In this document: piece after piece, positions 1 to 6,106 of the stretch
How the letters are laid out: each line of letters starts with the position of its first letter
How positions within the stretch are numbered: the first letter of the stretch is position 1
Source of the DNA: Pseudomonadota bacterium
GTDB taxonomy: Bacteria; Pseudomonadota; Alphaproteobacteria; Rhizobiales; Rhizobiaceae
Assembly: GCA_023428515.1 (NCBI GenBank)
Contig: JAEYXI010000118.1
Span: 1 to 15,106 of the forward strand
Reading direction: 5' to 3'
DNA: 15,106 nt
Made by a program: the position numbers and the translations under genes
The notes under the pieces: generated by a model
The model's database searches: none
Told to the model about the DNA's origin: nothing
Seen by the model: only the letters and a program-made list of their open reading frames with translations

Positions 1-413
1 TCCGCTCGGCCGGCAAGACCGGCACCACGCAGTCCTACCGCGACGCCTGGTACATCGGCTTCACCGGCAACTACCTCGCCGCCGTCTGGCTCGGCAACGA
101 CGACTTCTCCACCACCCGCAACATGACCGGCGGCTCCCTGCCGGCGATGGTCTGGCACAGGCTGATGACCTACGCGCACGAGAATGTCGACCTCAAGCCG
201 ATCCCCGGCATCGACAATCCCTTCCTCGACGCGCAGGTCGTCGCCAAGGCCGAAGAGAAGCAGAAGAAACAGGAGGCCGACCTCGGCAACATCGAGCGGC
301 GTCCGGTGCTTTCCGGCTCGACTACCAGGGCGCTGCGCGCCATCGCCGACATCTTCAAGAATTCATCCGTCATCGACGCGCCGCCGGAGCCTGAGACGCT
401 GTCGGCGCTCTAG
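1..413 (+). CDS. PBP1A-type penicillin-binding protein, C-terminal fragment
   Basis: This is the 3' end of a class A penicillin-binding protein; the 5' part lies outside the window. Such enzymes polymerise glycan strands and cross-link peptides in the periplasm. The frame opens at base 3. The fragment begins with the KTG box of the transpeptidase domain (GKTGTTQ, residues 4-10 of the fragment), followed by the usual YIGFTGNYLAAVWLGNDD strand and the TGGSLPAMVW stretch. That is the normal tail of the penicillin-binding fold. After about residue 85 comes a charged, lysine-rich tail (AEEKQKKQEADL) and a short end. The catalytic SxxK serine is upstream and cannot be seen. The stop TAG is at 411-413, and a GC-rich hairpin follows 5 bases later. 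The family is clear. The exact paralogue (long mrcA type or the shorter rhizobial type) cannot be settled from this piece. Confidence 0.93.
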   Translation, partial: RSAGKTGTTQSYRDAWYIGFTGNYLAAVWLGNDDFSTTRNMTGGSLPAMVWHRLMTYAHENVDLKPIPGIDNPFLDAQVVAKAEEKQKKQEADLGNIERRPVLSGSTTRALRAIADIFKNSSVIDAPPEPETLSAL

Positions 414-418
414 CCGCC

Positions 419-439
419 GCGCCGGTCTCCCTCCGGCGC
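419..439 (+). terminator. GC-rich hairpin after the PBP gene
   Basis: Perfect 7-bp arms GCGCCGG (419-425) and CCGGCGC (433-439) enclose a 7-base loop, starting 5 bases after the PBP stop codon. No T tract follows, so it is not a textbook intrinsic terminator. It could be a weak terminator or a 3'-end-protecting hairpin between the PBP gene and the DUF1214/DUF1254 pair. Confidence 0.4.
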
Positions 440-515
440 ATCCCGCTTGCCATCCGGGCGCGCGCCGCGCTATCCGAAGCGGCCCGTTTCCATCGGCGAC
501 CCTCAATCGGCGACC

Positions 516-1100
516 ATGCTGAAAACCGCCTTCCTCACCTTCGTCGTGCTCGCCATCTCCATCGTCGGGGGCGGCGCAAGCGTGTGGTACACGCTGAAGG
601 CCAATGAGAGGGTCGGCGCCGTAACCATCGGCGAGTGGACGGCTTTCCCCCTGATCGGCACGCCCGACGCCGATCCCTACTCCAAGGCGCGTGTCGCGCG
701 GGACGGTCTGCTCGCGCTCGGCCGGGCCGAGGGCCTCTCCTTCTCGGCACAACGCGATTCCGACGGCGCGACGCTCAGGCGCGAATGCAGCTACCGCATC
801 GAAGGGCCGGTGCCTTCCGCCCGCTTCTGGACGCTCTATGCGGCCGACGCCGCCGGCAGCGTCATCCGCGCAGGAACACGGCGCTCGGCCGCGCTGCACT
901 CCTACCAATTGCTCCGGCTGGCCGACAATTCCGTGTCCATCGCGGCCGGCGCGCATCCCTCGCCCGGCAACTGGCTGGGGTTGTCGGGCGCCGGTCCGAT
1001 GACGCTGGTGCTCACCTTCTTCGACACGCCGATCGCGGCCAGCACGGGCGCGTCAGATATCGTGCTGCCCTCGATCGTGAAGGTCGGCTGCGATGCTTAG
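516..1100 (+). CDS. DUF1214 domain-containing membrane-anchored protein
   Basis: A 194-residue protein with an N-terminal membrane anchor or uncleaved signal (about residues 5-25, TAFLTFVVLAISIVGGGASV) and the rest presumably periplasmic. The body (ARFWTLYAADAAG near the middle, then a beta-rich stretch with DNSVSIAAG and GNWLGLSGAGPMTLVLTFFDTP) resembles the DUF1214 family. In many bacteria that domain is fused to DUF1254 in one long protein (COG5361 type). Here the two parts are separate neighbouring genes. I chose the ATG at 516 because the hydrophobic anchor starts right after it; an upstream ATG at 447 would add 23 residues without signal character. There is no strong ribosome binding site. 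The stop overlaps the start of the next gene by 8 bases, which suggests translational coupling. The biochemical role is unknown. Confidence 0.82.
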   Translation: MLKTAFLTFVVLAISIVGGGASVWYTLKANERVGAVTIGEWTAFPLIGTPDADPYSKARVARDGLLALGRAEGLSFSAQRDSDGATLRRECSYRIEGPVPSARFWTLYAADAAGSVIRAGTRRSAALHSYQLLRLADNSVSIAAGAHPSPGNWLGLSGAGPMTLVLTFFDTPIAASTGASDIVLPSIVKVGCDA

Positions 1101-1635
1101 GCTGCTCTATGCGCTCCTGATCGGCCTCGTCGGCGCCGGCATCGTGCACATCGCCGTGCTGCTGCTCTTGCCGCAATTCTCCGAGCGCGACGCCTGGTCC
1201 AGCCTCGCCGAGGCGGGTGACTTCTACAAAGCCGTACGCATCGACGCCGGCGACGGCAGCCCGCCCGTCGTCAAGGCCGTCGACCCGCTCTTCCACGCAG
1301 CCGCATGCCGGTTCGACCTGGACGAAGGTCCGGTCCATATCCGCACGCCCGGCACCATCCCCTTCTGGTCGGTGTCGATCTACAACCGCGCCGGCCAGAA
1401 CGTCTATTCCTTCAACGACCGCGCCACGGACAAAGGCGCGCTCGACTTCGTCGTGCTCACCTCCGATCAGATGATCGAGGTGCGCAAGGCCGTACCGGAA
1501 GAGTTTAACAAGGCGATCTTCGTCCAGGTGCCGGTCGGCGAAGGCATCGTGCTGGTACGCACCTTCGTGCCTGACCCGACCTGGGAAGAAGCGACGTCGG
1601 AATTCCTCGCCAGGATCGCCTGCACCAAGGAATGA
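1093..1635 (+). CDS. DUF1254 domain-containing membrane-anchored protein
   Basis: A 180-residue protein beginning with a hydrophobic anchor (about residues 4-27, LLYALLIGLVGAGIVHIAVLL). A soluble, probably periplasmic domain of the DUF1254 type follows. Typical features are the DPLFHAAACRFDLDEGPVHI segment and the PFWSVSIYNRAGQNVYSFNDRA segment; the latter is the most family-like block. The start ATG lies inside the end of the preceding DUF1214 gene (shared bases ATGCTTAG, 1093-1100), so the two are almost certainly co-expressed and may act together. The pair follows the PBP gene closely and may be read with it unless the 419-439 hairpin stops transcription. Two cysteines are present (one in AAACRF, one near the C-terminus in IACTKE); pairing is possible but unproven. 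No enzymatic function is known to me. Confidence 0.82.
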   Translation: MLRLLYALLIGLVGAGIVHIAVLLLLPQFSERDAWSSLAEAGDFYKAVRIDAGDGSPPVVKAVDPLFHAAACRFDLDEGPVHIRTPGTIPFWSVSIYNRAGQNVYSFNDRATDKGALDFVVLTSDQMIEVRKAVPEEFNKAIFVQVPVGEGIVLVRTFVPDPTWEEATSEFLARIACTKE

Positions 1636-1644
1636 AGCGTGACC

Positions 1645-1667
1645 CTTGAGCATGGACCATGCTCAAG
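1645..1667. repeat. Near-perfect palindrome between convergent genes
   Basis: Arms CTTGAGCATGG (1645-1655) and CCATGCTCAAG (1657-1667) are perfect inverted repeats around a single A. As RNA this would fold as a 10-bp stem with a 3-base loop. It lies 9 bases after the DUF1254 stop and between convergent genes, so it may act as a bidirectional terminator, although no T run follows on either strand. The GAGCATG/CATGCTC ends resemble the ends of short palindromic repeats common in rhizobial intergenic DNA; that link is an inference. Confidence 0.6.
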
Positions 1668-1695
1668 AGAGCGGACGAACCGCCCGACGAACCCG

Positions 1696-1881
1696 CTAGT
1701 GCCGCGGCCGCGGCTTGTCCCGCTTCTGATCGGATCGGCTGATCGCGGCGTCACGCGCCTCCGGCGCATGACGCTCGTAGCGTATTCCCGGGAAGATCAC
1801 GATCGACGCCGTGTCTCCTGCGGCAAGCGGCTTTCGGACGGTCGCCGCTTCTCGCGGCGCAAATGCCAGTACGCTGCCCAT
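1696..1881 (-). CDS. Small conserved-looking hypothetical protein (61 aa)
   Basis: A 61-residue basic protein with no signal peptide or membrane segment. The central stretch SIVIFPGIRYERH (residues 26-38) is the most characteristic part. I believe I have seen similar short proteins in rhizobia but cannot name a family. The frame extends upstream to an ATG at 1938. I prefer the ATG at 1881 because a good ribosome binding site (GAGAGGAAA) lies about 8 bases before it, and because the reading from there (MGSVLAFAPREAATVRKP) looks like a normal N-terminus. The C-terminal tail is strongly charged (SDQKRDKPRPRH). The gene is divergent from the DUF2336 gene, and the CtrA box at 1954-1969 lies about 73 bases upstream of this start. 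It is convergent with the DUF1254 gene. Confidence 0.65.
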   Translation of the reverse strand: MGSVLAFAPREAATVRKPLAAGDTASIVIFPGIRYERHAPEARDAAISRSDQKRDKPRPRH

Positions 1882-1953
1882 GACTGCGATTTCCTCTCGG
1901 CTTGACCCGGAGCAACCACGCAACGCCTCCGTATTCATAAGGCCAGCAGACGG

Positions 1954-1969
1954 TTAACAGGACTTTAAC
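1954..1969. promoter_or_regulatory. Full CtrA-binding box (TTAA-N7-TTAAC)
   Basis: The sequence TTAACAGGACTTTAAC holds TTAA (1954-1957), seven bases, then TTAA (1965-1968) followed by C. This matches the CtrA consensus TTAA-N7-TTAAC of alphaproteobacteria exactly. It lies between divergent genes: the small protein starting at 1881 and the DUF2336 gene starting between 2033 and 2096. It could control either or both. The match is seen in the sequence; binding is inferred. Confidence 0.6.
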
Positions 1970-2028
1970 GGATCGCCGCTAATTTGAAATCAGATCGGAG
2001 CTTTCAGGGCAGTCGCCCGGCTCCGTCG

Positions 2029-2065
2029 AACCATGATCCGAAGGCCTTTCGGACAGATCATGGTT
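2029..2065. repeat. Rhizobial-type intergenic palindrome overlapping a gene start
   Basis: Outer arms AACCATGAT (2029-2037) and ATCATGGTT (2057-2065) are perfect inverted repeats. Inner arms CCGAA (2038-2042) and TTCGG (2048-2052) continue the stem, with a 5-base loop and a 4-base one-sided bulge (ACAG, 2053-2056). From memory, many rhizobial genomes carry palindromic elements with ends such as ATGATCCGAAAA and TTTTCGGA...ATCATG; this looks like a shortened copy. Both the ATG at 2033 and the ATG at 2060 of the DUF2336 frame are inside it. Confidence 0.6.
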
Positions 2066-3076
2066 GCATGGGTAAGTGTGTATCAGGCGTACGGCGTGTC
2101 CTCCTCAGATTTCCTTCAGATCACGATCAGGAACGACGCGCAGAAGGCCGAGCGGCTTTTCCGCGCCACCGTATCGGCATTCTGTTCGCTGCCGCGTCCG
2201 TCCCGGCGCGAGATCGCCCAGCTCGACGATCTTGCTCTTCCCCTCTTCGACCTCGTCTCGGTCGAATCGAAGCGCTACGTCGCCGCAGCTCTTTCCGAAT
2301 GCCGCGACCCTCCCATGGCGCTCGTCAGGCGCCTCTGCGACGAGAGCGTCGACATCGCCGCACCTCTGCTCATACGCTCGGCAGCGCTGAGCGACATCGA
2401 CCTCATCGCTCTCATCGGTCGCCACGGCTATGCTCACGCCCGAGCGATCGGCCGACGGCGTGACCTCAACCCGACCATCGCCCGTCTGGTCGCCGCGCTG
2501 GAGAGCAAGGTGGTTCCGCTGCGGCCCCGCAGCACGGATCCGGCGACACGCCCTCAGGCCGAGAACGCTCCCGCCCAGACTGCCGCGCACGAACACGCCC
2601 CCGTCCGCGCGCCGGGCGAGGCTGTCGAGGAAACACGCCGCCGCTTGCGCGCGATGATGCGCCCGGCCTCAACGTCGACTTCCACTTCTGAAGCATCCCG
2701 TCGAACGCCTTACGACCGTCTGCGCGAGACCGTGCTCAGCGGCCATGCCGCCTTCTTCCAGACCGCACTTGCCGATGCGCTCGACAAGGATTTTACGGCC
2801 GTTCGCGATACCAGTGACGACCCGTCCTATTCGTGGCTGCTGGACGCTCTGCGCATGCTTGAGATCAGTGATGAGAAAGCATTTCTCGTCACTGCCGCGC
2901 TCTACCCGTCGCTCTTCGGCGATCTCCAGGCGATCCGCCTTTTCCTGCTGCGCTATGCCGCCATCAGCCGCGAGGAAGCTTCCAAACGCATCGCGCTGTG
3001 GAGGGCGAACATCGCCGAGGTCCCGTCGGAGTCTTCATCGTCCTCGAAGTCCCACGACAGGCGGGTCGCCGGCTGA
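2033..3076 (+). CDS. DUF2336 domain-containing protein
   Basis: Up to 347 residues, soluble, without signal peptide. The N-terminal part is the helical-repeat domain of the DUF2336 family. Its key stretch runs from LFRATVSAFCSLPRPSRREI through VSVESKRYVAAALSE, ALVRRLCDESVDIAAPLLIRS and LSDIDLIALIGRHG to HARAIGRRRDLNPTIARLVAALE. A proline/alanine/arginine-rich linker follows (about residues 165-225). A second helical region then runs from YDRLRETVLSGHAAFFQTALADAL to FLLRYAAISREEASKRIALWR, with a serine-rich tail. The true start is uncertain. ATG 2033 and ATG 2060 both sit in a palindromic repeat and lack a good ribosome binding site, and a GTG at 2096 (VSSSDFLQ) is also possible. In alphaproteobacteria this family is often found near cell-cycle or stress genes, but its function is unknown. 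A CtrA box lies upstream. The gene converges with DUF1491, with only 6 bases between the stops. Confidence 0.85.
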   Translation: MIRRPFGQIMVAWVSVYQAYGVSSSDFLQITIRNDAQKAERLFRATVSAFCSLPRPSRREIAQLDDLALPLFDLVSVESKRYVAAALSECRDPPMALVRRLCDESVDIAAPLLIRSAALSDIDLIALIGRHGYAHARAIGRRRDLNPTIARLVAALESKVVPLRPRSTDPATRPQAENAPAQTAAHEHAPVRAPGEAVEETRRRLRAMMRPASTSTSTSEASRRTPYDRLRETVLSGHAAFFQTALADALDKDFTAVRDTSDDPSYSWLLDALRMLEISDEKAFLVTAALYPSLFGDLQAIRLFLLRYAAISREEASKRIALWRANIAEVPSESSSSSKSHDRRVAG

Positions 3077-3082
3077 CGCAGC

Positions 3083-3427
3083 TTATGCCTGCGCAACCGA
3101 GATAAGGTCCTCGACCGTCCCCTGTCCCGGCTCGATCTCGACCACCCAGATGTCGTAGTCGAAACTCTTTTCCTTCTCCAGCCGAGCATCGAGTGCGGCC
3201 TCGTCGGCGAGGTCATAGCGGATGAAGAAGCGCTCGTCGGGCTTTGCCGTGTCGTAGCTTGTCTGCGGCGCCGGCCCGAACAGCGCGGCTCCGCCCAGCC
3301 TGTCGCGCACAACCACGAACACGGCGCCGGCCTCCAGCGCGCCGCGTTTCACTATCGCAGCGAAACCGCCGCCGGAAAAGACGCGCCTCACCAGCGCTGA
3401 AACCCACAAATCGGTCGTGACCCGCAT
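3083..3427 (-). CDS. DUF1491 family protein
   Basis: A 114-residue cytosolic protein of the DUF1491 family, found mainly in alphaproteobacteria and of unknown function. The family blocks are plain to see: LWVSALVRRVFSGGGFAAIVKRG near the N-terminus, then EAGAVFVVVRDRLGGAALFGPAPQTSYD, DERFFIRY, and FDYDIWVVEIEPGQ near the C-terminus. The length is normal for the family. The start ATG at 3427 has only a weak ribosome binding site (GCAGG a few bases upstream). It is the third leftward gene after the histidine kinase and the peptidoglycan-binding protein, separated from the latter by 116 bases that include a palindromic repeat. It may be the last gene of that transcript or have its own promoter. 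Confidence 0.9.
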   Translation of the reverse strand: MRVTTDLWVSALVRRVFSGGGFAAIVKRGALEAGAVFVVVRDRLGGAALFGPAPQTSYDTAKPDERFFIRYDLADEAALDARLEKEKSFDYDIWVVEIEPGQGTVEDLISVAQA

Positions 3428-3451
3428 GGGCCTGCTCTATTGCAATTTCAG

Positions 3452-3499
3452 GAAAAGTGGAAACCGGTTTTCGCTCGGGAACGAAGCGATGAACCGGTC
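3452..3499. repeat. Rhizobial-type palindromic repeat between two leftward genes
   Basis: The block contains GAAAAGTGGAAACCGGTTTTC, a phrase I recall as common in rhizobial intergenic repeats. It can fold as a long imperfect hairpin: ACCGGTT (3463-3469) pairs with AACCGGT (3492-3498), inner TTCGCT with AGCGA, and CG with CG around a GGAA loop. It fills most of the gap between the DUF1491 and peptidoglycan-binding genes. The hairpin is seen; membership in the dispersed family is inferred. Confidence 0.55.
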
Positions 3500-3543
3500 T
3501 GGTGTCGGGCGACGCCGAAGGCCAAGCCAGTCGGCACTCACAC

Positions 3544-4344
3544 TCACTTGATCAGCCCGATTTCCTTCATTTTCGCGTAGACAGCCTGGTCGGCGTCGCC
3601 GGTGACTTTCAGGCCAAACAGCGACTGGAACTCCTTGATCGCCGAGGCGGTCTGGGCGCCCATCAGGCCATCGATCTCGATAGCGTCGTTGCCGAACTCC
3701 TTCAGTCCGGCCTGCACCTTGGCGACGCGTTCGTCCCGCGTCAGCAATGCCGGCTTGGCGGCGGCATCGCTCACCGCTTCATCCGGCGTCGCCGCCACCC
3801 GCTCGACCGCCGCATCGCGCGGCGCGGGAGAAGGAAGCACGGCCGGCGTCACCGAACCGGTGCCGAGCTGGTCGAGCAGGCTGTCGTCGACATTCCCGGT
3901 CACCGCCATGCCCATCTTGGCCTGGTACGCTTCGATCGCCTCGCGCGTGTTGGGGCCTAACAGCCCGTCGACGTCACCGCTGTAGAAATTGAGTTGCCTC
4001 AGCGTCTCCTGCACTTCCTTGACCGTCGGATCGCCGACGATCTGTCGCGGCGGCTCGGGCCGTTCGATCAGGATCGTCGTCTCGTCGGGAAGCTCTGGGG
4101 GAGGTTCCGTTGCGCCAGGCCTCAGAAAGTCCCGCGTGGCAAAGAAAGCCCCCGAATGCGCATGCGGCTGGTACCACAGCGCGTTGGCGGAAACGAAGCT
4201 CAACGCCACCAGGAACGCGGTCGAACCGCCGACCAGCGTGGGATTGCGCGCGATCAGCCCGAGGATCGCGTTCAGGCCGTCGCCGAGCGACCAGTGCCCT
4301 AGCAGGGGCTCAGCCTCTTCAAGCTGTCTTGCGGAACGTCCCAT
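3544..4344 (-). CDS. Membrane-anchored protein with two peptidoglycan-binding domains
   Basis: A 266-residue protein with a cytosolic N-terminus of about 35 residues, one transmembrane helix (about 36-57, LVGGSTAFLVALSFVSANAL) and a periplasmic part. The periplasmic part carries two PG_binding_1-type domains. The first spans about 108-160 (VQETLRQLNFYSGDVDGLLGPNTREAIEAYQ). The second spans about 206-262 (VQAGLKEFG, IDGLMGAQTASAIKEFQSLFGLKVTG). Both keep the family's D-G-x-x-G-x-x-T-x-x-A-I-x-x-F/Y-Q pattern. A proline-rich spacer and an alanine-rich linker separate the parts. No catalytic domain is visible, so it probably tethers the membrane to the wall. The ATG at 4344 has a good ribosome binding site (AAAGAGGA, 6 bases upstream) inside the end of the kinase gene; the two genes overlap by 26 bases. 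This arrangement implies co-expression with the kinase. Confidence 0.9.
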   Translation of the reverse strand: MGRSARQLEEAEPLLGHWSLGDGLNAILGLIARNPTLVGGSTAFLVALSFVSANALWYQPHAHSGAFFATRDFLRPGATEPPPELPDETTILIERPEPPRQIVGDPTVKEVQETLRQLNFYSGDVDGLLGPNTREAIEAYQAKMGMAVTGNVDDSLLDQLGTGSVTPAVLPSPAPRDAAVERVAATPDEAVSDAAAKPALLTRDERVAKVQAGLKEFGNDAIEIDGLMGAQTASAIKEFQSLFGLKVTGDADQAVYAKMKEIGLIK

Positions 4345-6106
4345 CGAAGTCCTCTTTGGATCTGTTCGGCTTCATCGCGAAAACGTCGGCTTTGATCGCA
4401 TCCTCTCGAGGCGCAGCATCGACAGGCAGGCTGATCGTCACCGTGGTGCCGTGCCCCAGCTCGCTTTCGATCGCCATCGTGCCCTGATGGAGGGAGACCA
4501 GGCCCTTGACCAGCGACAGGCCGAGGCCGGCGCCCTCGAAACGGCGCGTATAATCGTTCTGCACCTGCATGAACGGCTTGCCAATGCGCGCCAGATCGTC
4601 TGCCGACATGCCGATGCCGGTGTCCGATACCCAGAAATGCAGGCGCGAGCCGAGACGTTTTCCCCCGACCGCCACCGCTCCGCCCGGCGGCGTGAATTTT
4701 ATGGCGTTCGAGATGAGATTGATCAGCATCTGCTTGACGGCGCGCTTGTCGGCATGGACTTCGCCTATGTCTGGCGCGAGCGCGACCTTGAGGTCGATCT
4801 CCTTGTCGGCTGCCTGCCTTTCCAGCATGGAGCGGCACATGTCGACTGCCTCGCCGAAGCGGAACGGCTCGAGGTCAGTCGGATAGCTGCCAGACTCAAG
4901 TCGCGACACGTCAAGGATCGAGTTGACCACGGCGAGCAGGTGGCAGCCGGACTCACGTACCAGGCTTACATATTCCTTCTGCCGCGGATCGGAGAAGCTG
5001 CCGAGCAGCCCATGCAGCAGCATGTCCGAAAAGCCGATGATGGAATTGAGCGGCGTGCGCAATTCGTGGCTGACAGCAGCGAGCGTACGGCTCCTGGTCA
5101 GTTCGGCGCTTTCGGTCGTATCGGTGGACGCGGCAAGTGCGGCGCGCAGCGCGGCCGTCTCATAATCCGCGCGCACGAGCATGGTGATCGCCGGTATCTC
5201 TGCCAGGGGCCGCATCATCTCGATGACGAAGGAACGATAGTCGGCGGCAACGGTGCCTGTGGACCCCGGAACCCTGATCCTTGCCTCCACCTGTCGGAAA
5301 CCCGTCTTCTCGCGCAGGTCGGCCAACGCGCACATATAGGCGACGCGGTCGGCGACGTGCAGCCGGTCGAACAGGCCGGTCGACAGGAGCAGTTCGGGGG
5401 CGAGCCCCAGGATCCTGCGCGCCTGCTGCGAAGCATCGAGTATTTCGCCGCCCATATCCATGCGGATGACCACCGCCTCGACTATCTCTTCCAGCGGTCG
5501 CTCCTCATTGGCGACCTCCTGCGATTTCTCGTCCAGCCAGGCGACGATGCGAGGCACGACGAAGGCGAGATAGCCAAGCGGGATCAGCCAGTGCGAGGCG
5601 GAAGCCGCTGCACCAGCGAAGAGGTTTGTTCCCGGCGCTGCCTGCAGCGCCATTGCTCCCAGCGCGGCAGCGGCGCCGGCAAGTGCGGCCCTTGGCGTGC
5701 GCCTCACCCACCAGGCCTCGAACGGCAGCGCCGCGAGGATCATCATAGCCGGCGATGCCAGCCCGCCCGCTGAAGCCACGATCACCGCCAGCATCACCAT
5801 GCCGAGCATCAGTGCGACGGCTTGCACCATGCGAGCCCGGCCGGTCATGATGACCAGCAGCGCCGTGAGAAAAGCCGTACCGAAGATAGCGCCGATGCCT
5901 GCCAGCATCGCTGGAATGCCGATGAGCGGCGGAAGCAGGATGGCGGCCGGCACGGCAATCAGGAACGGAGCCGTCAGCAAAACGCCGATCAGGCGGCGCT
6001 GATGCGTACGCTGAAGAGGCTCGCGCACGGAACCGTGGACCAGGCGCTCGCAGCGCGCGGCGATAGCGTCAAGCAGCTCACCGGTTCTGGTCCCAGATAG
6101 ACGCAC
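4319..6106 (-). CDS. DivJ/PleC-like membrane sensor histidine kinase
   Basis: A 595-residue sensor kinase. The N-terminal part has about five or six hydrophobic segments between residues 39 and 190. A PAS-like region follows (about 205-310). The catalytic core has the H-box LAAVSHELRTPLNSIIGFSDML (phospho-accepting His347), the N-box NLISNAIKF (Asn467), the G1 box DTGIGM (495-500), the F-box KPF (510-512) and the G2 box GAGLGL (525-530). No receiver domain is attached, so it should act on separate response regulators. The H-box and the multi-pass N-terminus resemble the DivJ/PleC kinases, which act on DivK/PleD in alphaproteobacterial cell-cycle control. The family name is a fair guess and the exact orthologue is not proven. 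The first possible start is the GTG at 6106, directly after an in-frame TGA; there is no clear ribosome binding site, and a GTG at codon 27 is an alternative. The 3' end overlaps the peptidoglycan-binding gene. Confidence 0.9.
   Translation of the reverse strand: MRLSGTRTGELLDAIAARCERLVHGSVREPLQRTHQRRLIGVLLTAPFLIAVPAAILLPPLIGIPAMLAGIGAIFGTAFLTALLVIMTGRARMVQAVALMLGMVMLAVIVASAGGLASPAMMILAALPFEAWWVRRTPRAALAGAAAALGAMALQAAPGTNLFAGAAASASHWLIPLGYLAFVVPRIVAWLDEKSQEVANEERPLEEIVEAVVIRMDMGGEILDASQQARRILGLAPELLLSTGLFDRLHVADRVAYMCALADLREKTGFRQVEARIRVPGSTGTVAADYRSFVIEMMRPLAEIPAITMLVRADYETAALRAALAASTDTTESAELTRSRTLAAVSHELRTPLNSIIGFSDMLLHGLLGSFSDPRQKEYVSLVRESGCHLLAVVNSILDVSRLESGSYPTDLEPFRFGEAVDMCRSMLERQAADKEIDLKVALAPDIGEVHADKRAVKQMLINLISNAIKFTPPGGAVAVGGKRLGSRLHFWVSDTGIGMSADDLARIGKPFMQVQNDYTRRFEGAGLGLSLVKGLVSLHQGTMAIESELGHGTTVTISLPVDAAPREDAIKADVFAMKPNRSKEDFDGTFRKTA

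Noticed and set aside
1639..1905. An 88-codon plus-strand frame after the DUF1254 gene
   Set aside because: It begins in the palindrome at 1645 and is antisense to the better supported 61-codon gene.
3989..5773. A 594-codon plus-strand open frame opposite the histidine kinase
   Set aside because: It is the antisense shadow of the kinase and peptidoglycan-binding genes, with arginine- and histidine-rich composition and no domain; the minus-strand proteins have complete catalytic motifs.
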